Origin: Vanilla planifolia
Taxonomy: Eukaryota; Streptophyta; Magnoliopsida; Asparagales; Orchidaceae
Direction: 5' to 3'
DNA: 64,000 bases
Assembly: GCA_023846275.1 (NCBI GenBank)
Contig: CM043877.1
Span: forward strand, 12,631,107-12,695,106
The translations under genes and the position numbers were made by a program. Below are positions 63,321 to 64,000 of this stretch, piece by piece (the first letter of the stretch is position 1; each line of letters starts with the position of its first letter). Under the pieces are notes generated by a model. That model was not told the DNA's origin, did no database searches, and worked only from the letters and a program-made list of their open reading frames with translations.

Positions 63321-64000
63321 TGTTTGGGTTTGATCGGCTGGGCCATATTCTTCCAGCATTTTTGCATGAATATTTTTTATATTTAGAAATAATATAATTT
63401 TTGGAATAAGATAAAACAAATAATAACAGTTTTTATTGCACTCGAAAATCATTTGAAATTGTTAAAAAATCTAAAAAAAATTTAAGAAATTTAATAATAA
63501 TATAATAAAAAAATATTTTTTTCGATTATCCTCACCATCTCATAAGACTGGATGACAAAAAAAAGAATTTTCAATAAAAAAAATTGAAACTATGAAAAAG
63601 AGACTTGAACGAAGAACAATCACAAAAAAAAATAATTTAATAAAAATAAGTTAATAAATAATAAATAAATATAAAGTTTACAAAGAATATGTTTTATAAA
63701 TATAAATAACAATTATATAAATTAATTTTTGTGTTTTTTACTTGAAATCATGTTTGAATAATTTTGCAATGAGTTAAATGTTAAAATTAAGTTTTTCAAA
63801 ATCATAATTATTTGCTTGTATCATTAGATCAAATCAATTTTCTAAAAGAAAAAAAAAAGTAATTAAGCTAACCTTCTTATCAACTCCTTAATCGTGTTAT
63901 CGTGATAATTTTTGCATTTGTTCATATGATATGATTATTAAATTGAATAATAAGTTTAAATTAATAAACTTATATTTTTAACTATATAATATGATATATC
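63321..64000. other. AT-rich DNA upstream of NUP96
   Basis: Very AT-rich with A-runs. It holds the presumed NUP96 promoter at its left end. I recognise no gene or element. Confidence 0.5.

Overview
The window is plant nuclear DNA, most likely from a monocot. The LRR kinase, the ERF gene and the first exon of the myosin-binding-like gene are GC-rich, strongly so at third codon positions. They sit in very AT-rich intergenic DNA with plant Copia and L1-type elements, and all introns inferred here are GT-AG. I cannot name the species. No bacterial, CRISPR or organellar features are visible.

Layout. 1-1396 (-): 5' half of an LRR receptor-like kinase of the At3g28040 type, with a pyrimidine-rich leader up to about 1690. 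1.7-25.7 kb: a gene-poor AT-rich stretch with microsatellites, short tandem duplications, a bare poly(A) insertion flanked by a target-site duplication, and a three-copy degenerate repeat ending just before the next gene. 25841-26488 (+): an intronless DREB A-6 (ERF group I) transcription factor. 27.7-28.4 kb (-): two phase-matched exon-like pieces of an unidentified gene. 28.4-34.9 kb (-): an old, split Copia relic. 34987-37012 (-): a two-exon GTD-binding (DUF593, myosin-binding-like) membrane protein. 38349-49664 (-): a four-exon BTB-NPH3 (NRL) protein whose 7.1 kb first intron holds a 3.56 kb Copia element with both LTRs and target-site duplications. 51020-62369 (-): nucleoporin NUP96, five coding exons and a non-coding first exon, with LINE relics in its 5.6 kb second coding intron.

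The host genes are not an operon and share no evident pathway: surface receptor, transcription factor, organelle-transport adaptor, BTB ubiquitin-ligase adaptor and nuclear-pore scaffold. Five of the six host loci, counting the unidentified fragment, lie on the minus strand; the ERF gene is the exception. Exon structures were worked out by hand from splice sites, phase and remembered family sequence. The NUP96 and NRL models close with matching phases at every junction. I saw no undescribed multi-gene system. The most unusual signals are the two poly(A)-only insertions with target-site duplications, the retained HF/S autocleavage motif in NUP96, the distant first exon of the NRL gene, and the tandem array abutting the ERF promoter.
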